Shown piece after piece: positions 15,385 through 16,257 of a DNA stretch of 16,257 nt; position 1 is the stretch's first letter, and each line of letters opens with the position of its first letter. The DNA comes from CAYUCE01 sp964443275 (GTDB lineage: Bacteria; Bipolaricaulota; Bipolaricaulia; CAYUCE01): assembly GCA_964443275.1 (NCBI GenBank), contig CAYUCE010000041.1, positions 1-16,257 on the forward strand. The letters are read 5' to 3'. Below the pieces are notes generated by a model. That model was not told where the DNA came from, did no database searches, and saw only the letters and a program-made list of their open reading frames with translations. The position numbers and the translations under genes were made by a program.

Positions 15385-16143
15385 TTACCCAAATTTTCCG
15401 GTTATGTAGTCCTCAACCCTCTTACTGGCCGGGTTTTCAAATATTTCCTCGGTTTTACCTACTTCCACTAGCTCCCCTCCGGTTAAAAATACGCAAGTTA
15501 TATCACTTACCCGGCCAGCTTGCTGCATATTGTGAGTGACTATAATCACCGTGTATTCGCTTTTTAGTTCATCAATTAGGTCTTCGATTTTGGCAGTGGC
15601 TATAGGGTCCAAAGCAGAACATGGCTCATCCATCAGCAAAACTTCCGGATTAATGGCTAAAGCTCTAGCTATGCAAAGTCTCTGCTGCTGTCCACCAGAT
15701 AGCTCTAACCCGCTCGTATTTAGCTTATCTTTTACCTCTTCCCAAAGTGCCGCTCTCTTTAAAGCCTCATGAACTTGTCTTTCCAAGTTAGAGTTCATCC
15801 GATTAATTCTTAATCCATAAGCCACGTTTTCAAATATCGATTTTGGGAAGGGATTGGGTTTTTGAAAGACCATCCCTATCTGTTTTCGTAAGTCGTATAC
15901 ATCCATATCTTTAGCCAATATATCCTTACCCCTAAAGAGAGCCTTACCTTCCACCCTTGATTCGGGGATGGTTTCATACATTCTGTTAAGTGTCTTTAGA
16001 AAAGTGCTTTTCCCACAGCCGGAAGGACCGATTATTGCAGTAACTTGATGGGTGGGAACGGATAAGGAAATATCCTTCAAAGCTTGATGATTGCCATACC
16101 AAAAATTTAAATTTTCTACCTCAATTATATTCTCAAGTTCCAT
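15385..16143 (-). CDS. pstB: Phosphate ABC transporter ATP-binding protein
   Basis: A 252-residue ATPase that drives the PstSCAB phosphate importer at the inner face of the cytoplasmic membrane. Walker A GPSGCGKS is at 39-46, with the PstB-specific FQKPNPFPKSI (94-104) containing the Q-loop. The signature LSGGQQQR is at 149-156, Walker B VLLMDEP at 169-175, followed by CSALDPIAT and the switch His205. FQKPNPFP and DEPCSALDPIAT separate PstB from other ABC ATPases. The start codon overlaps the pstA stop as TAATG, with GGAGGAG upstream. No phoU follows; ispD comes next. Confidence 0.97.
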   Translation of the reverse strand: MELENIIEVENLNFWYGNHQALKDISLSVPTHQVTAIIGPSGCGKSTFLKTLNRMYETIPESRVEGKALFRGKDILAKDMDVYDLRKQIGMVFQKPNPFPKSIFENVAYGLRINRMNSNLERQVHEALKRAALWEEVKDKLNTSGLELSGGQQQRLCIARALAINPEVLLMDEPCSALDPIATAKIEDLIDELKSEYTVIIVTHNMQQAGRVSDITCVFLTGGELVEVGKTEEIFENPASKRVEDYITGKFG

Positions 16144-16257
16144 TACCAGCTTCTCCTCCGGCGAACCCTATATCTTAGTAATATGGCGAAAAGATCAATG
16201 AAAAGAACCAGTCCTAAAAGTACAAGTGCCGTCCCATACTGAATATGGCGGGTTTGT
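16143..16257 (-). CDS. pstA: Phosphate ABC transporter permease PstA, C-terminal end (partial)
   Basis: The last 37 codons of a gene running off the right edge. The visible peptide starts QTRHIQYGTALVLLG, continues as a hydrophobic membrane helix (about residues 9-27, ending FAILL), and finishes with a basic cytoplasmic tail RYRVRRRRSW before TAA (complement of 16143-16145). PstA proteins end in just such a transmembrane helix and basic tail, and pstA normally lies directly before pstB. The stop overlaps the pstB start by one base, indicating translational coupling. The assignment rests on context and topology; the fragment is too short for firm homology. Confidence 0.8.
   Translation of the reverse strand, partial: QTRHIQYGTALVLLGLVLFIDLFAILLRYRVRRRRSW

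Noticed and set aside
1..16257. tRNA or rRNA genes, CRISPR arrays, toxin-antitoxin or phage-defence genes
   Set aside because: I saw no cloverleaf with CCA, no spaced repeats and no such proteins; all larger ORFs are core metabolic, repair, transport or signalling genes.

Overview
This is a 16.3-kb piece of a bacterial chromosome, probably from an uncultured organism: a run of exactly 100 N at 11616-11715 is a scaffold gap. Bacterial origin follows from ispD (MEP isoprenoid pathway), a GGDEF diguanylate cyclase, MutS1, Shine-Dalgarno sites and -35/-10 promoters. Heavy use of AGA/AGG and ATA codons, and CarA/ArgH motif variants that I associate from memory with archaeal or deep-branching families, point away from Proteobacteria. 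I cannot name a phylum.

Layout. 184-1104 (+): nucleotide-sugar pyrophosphorylase-like protein. 1122-1395: a 256-bp element with perfect 18-bp terminal inverted repeats, several internal hairpins and a near-perfect 9-bp direct repeat on each side, lying between two convergent genes. 1417-2397 (-): HtpX membrane zinc protease with an EF-hand loop in its C-terminal part. 2398-2892: regulatory region with a strong promoter and a long structured leader for argG. 2893-5524 (+): argG and argH, overlapping. 5525-5725: a second promoter and a leader ending in a terminator-like hairpin. 5726-10112 (+): carA and carB. 10173-11897 (-): PAS-GAF-GAF-GGDEF sensor, interrupted by the gap. 12126-14675 (+): mutS. 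14680-16257 (-): 3' end of pstA, then pstB and ispD, transcribed toward mutS.

How the genes work together. CarAB makes carbamoyl phosphate for arginine and pyrimidines; ArgG and ArgH carry out the last two steps from citrulline to arginine. Ornithine carbamoyltransferase is not in the window. PstA/PstB belong to the high-affinity phosphate importer; ispD sits 15 bp behind pstB where phoU is often found. MutS, HtpX and the GGDEF protein look like independent units.

The most unusual content is non-coding: the inverted-repeat element at 1131-1386, and two dissimilar, apparently regulatory 5' leaders before argG and carA. Both leaders contain a strong Shine-Dalgarno followed by TTGGGAAGG. The argG leader can fold in mutually exclusive ways, one of which would cover its ribosome binding sites. 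The carA leader has terminator/antiterminator alternatives and a weak resemblance to a c-di-GMP-I riboswitch core.
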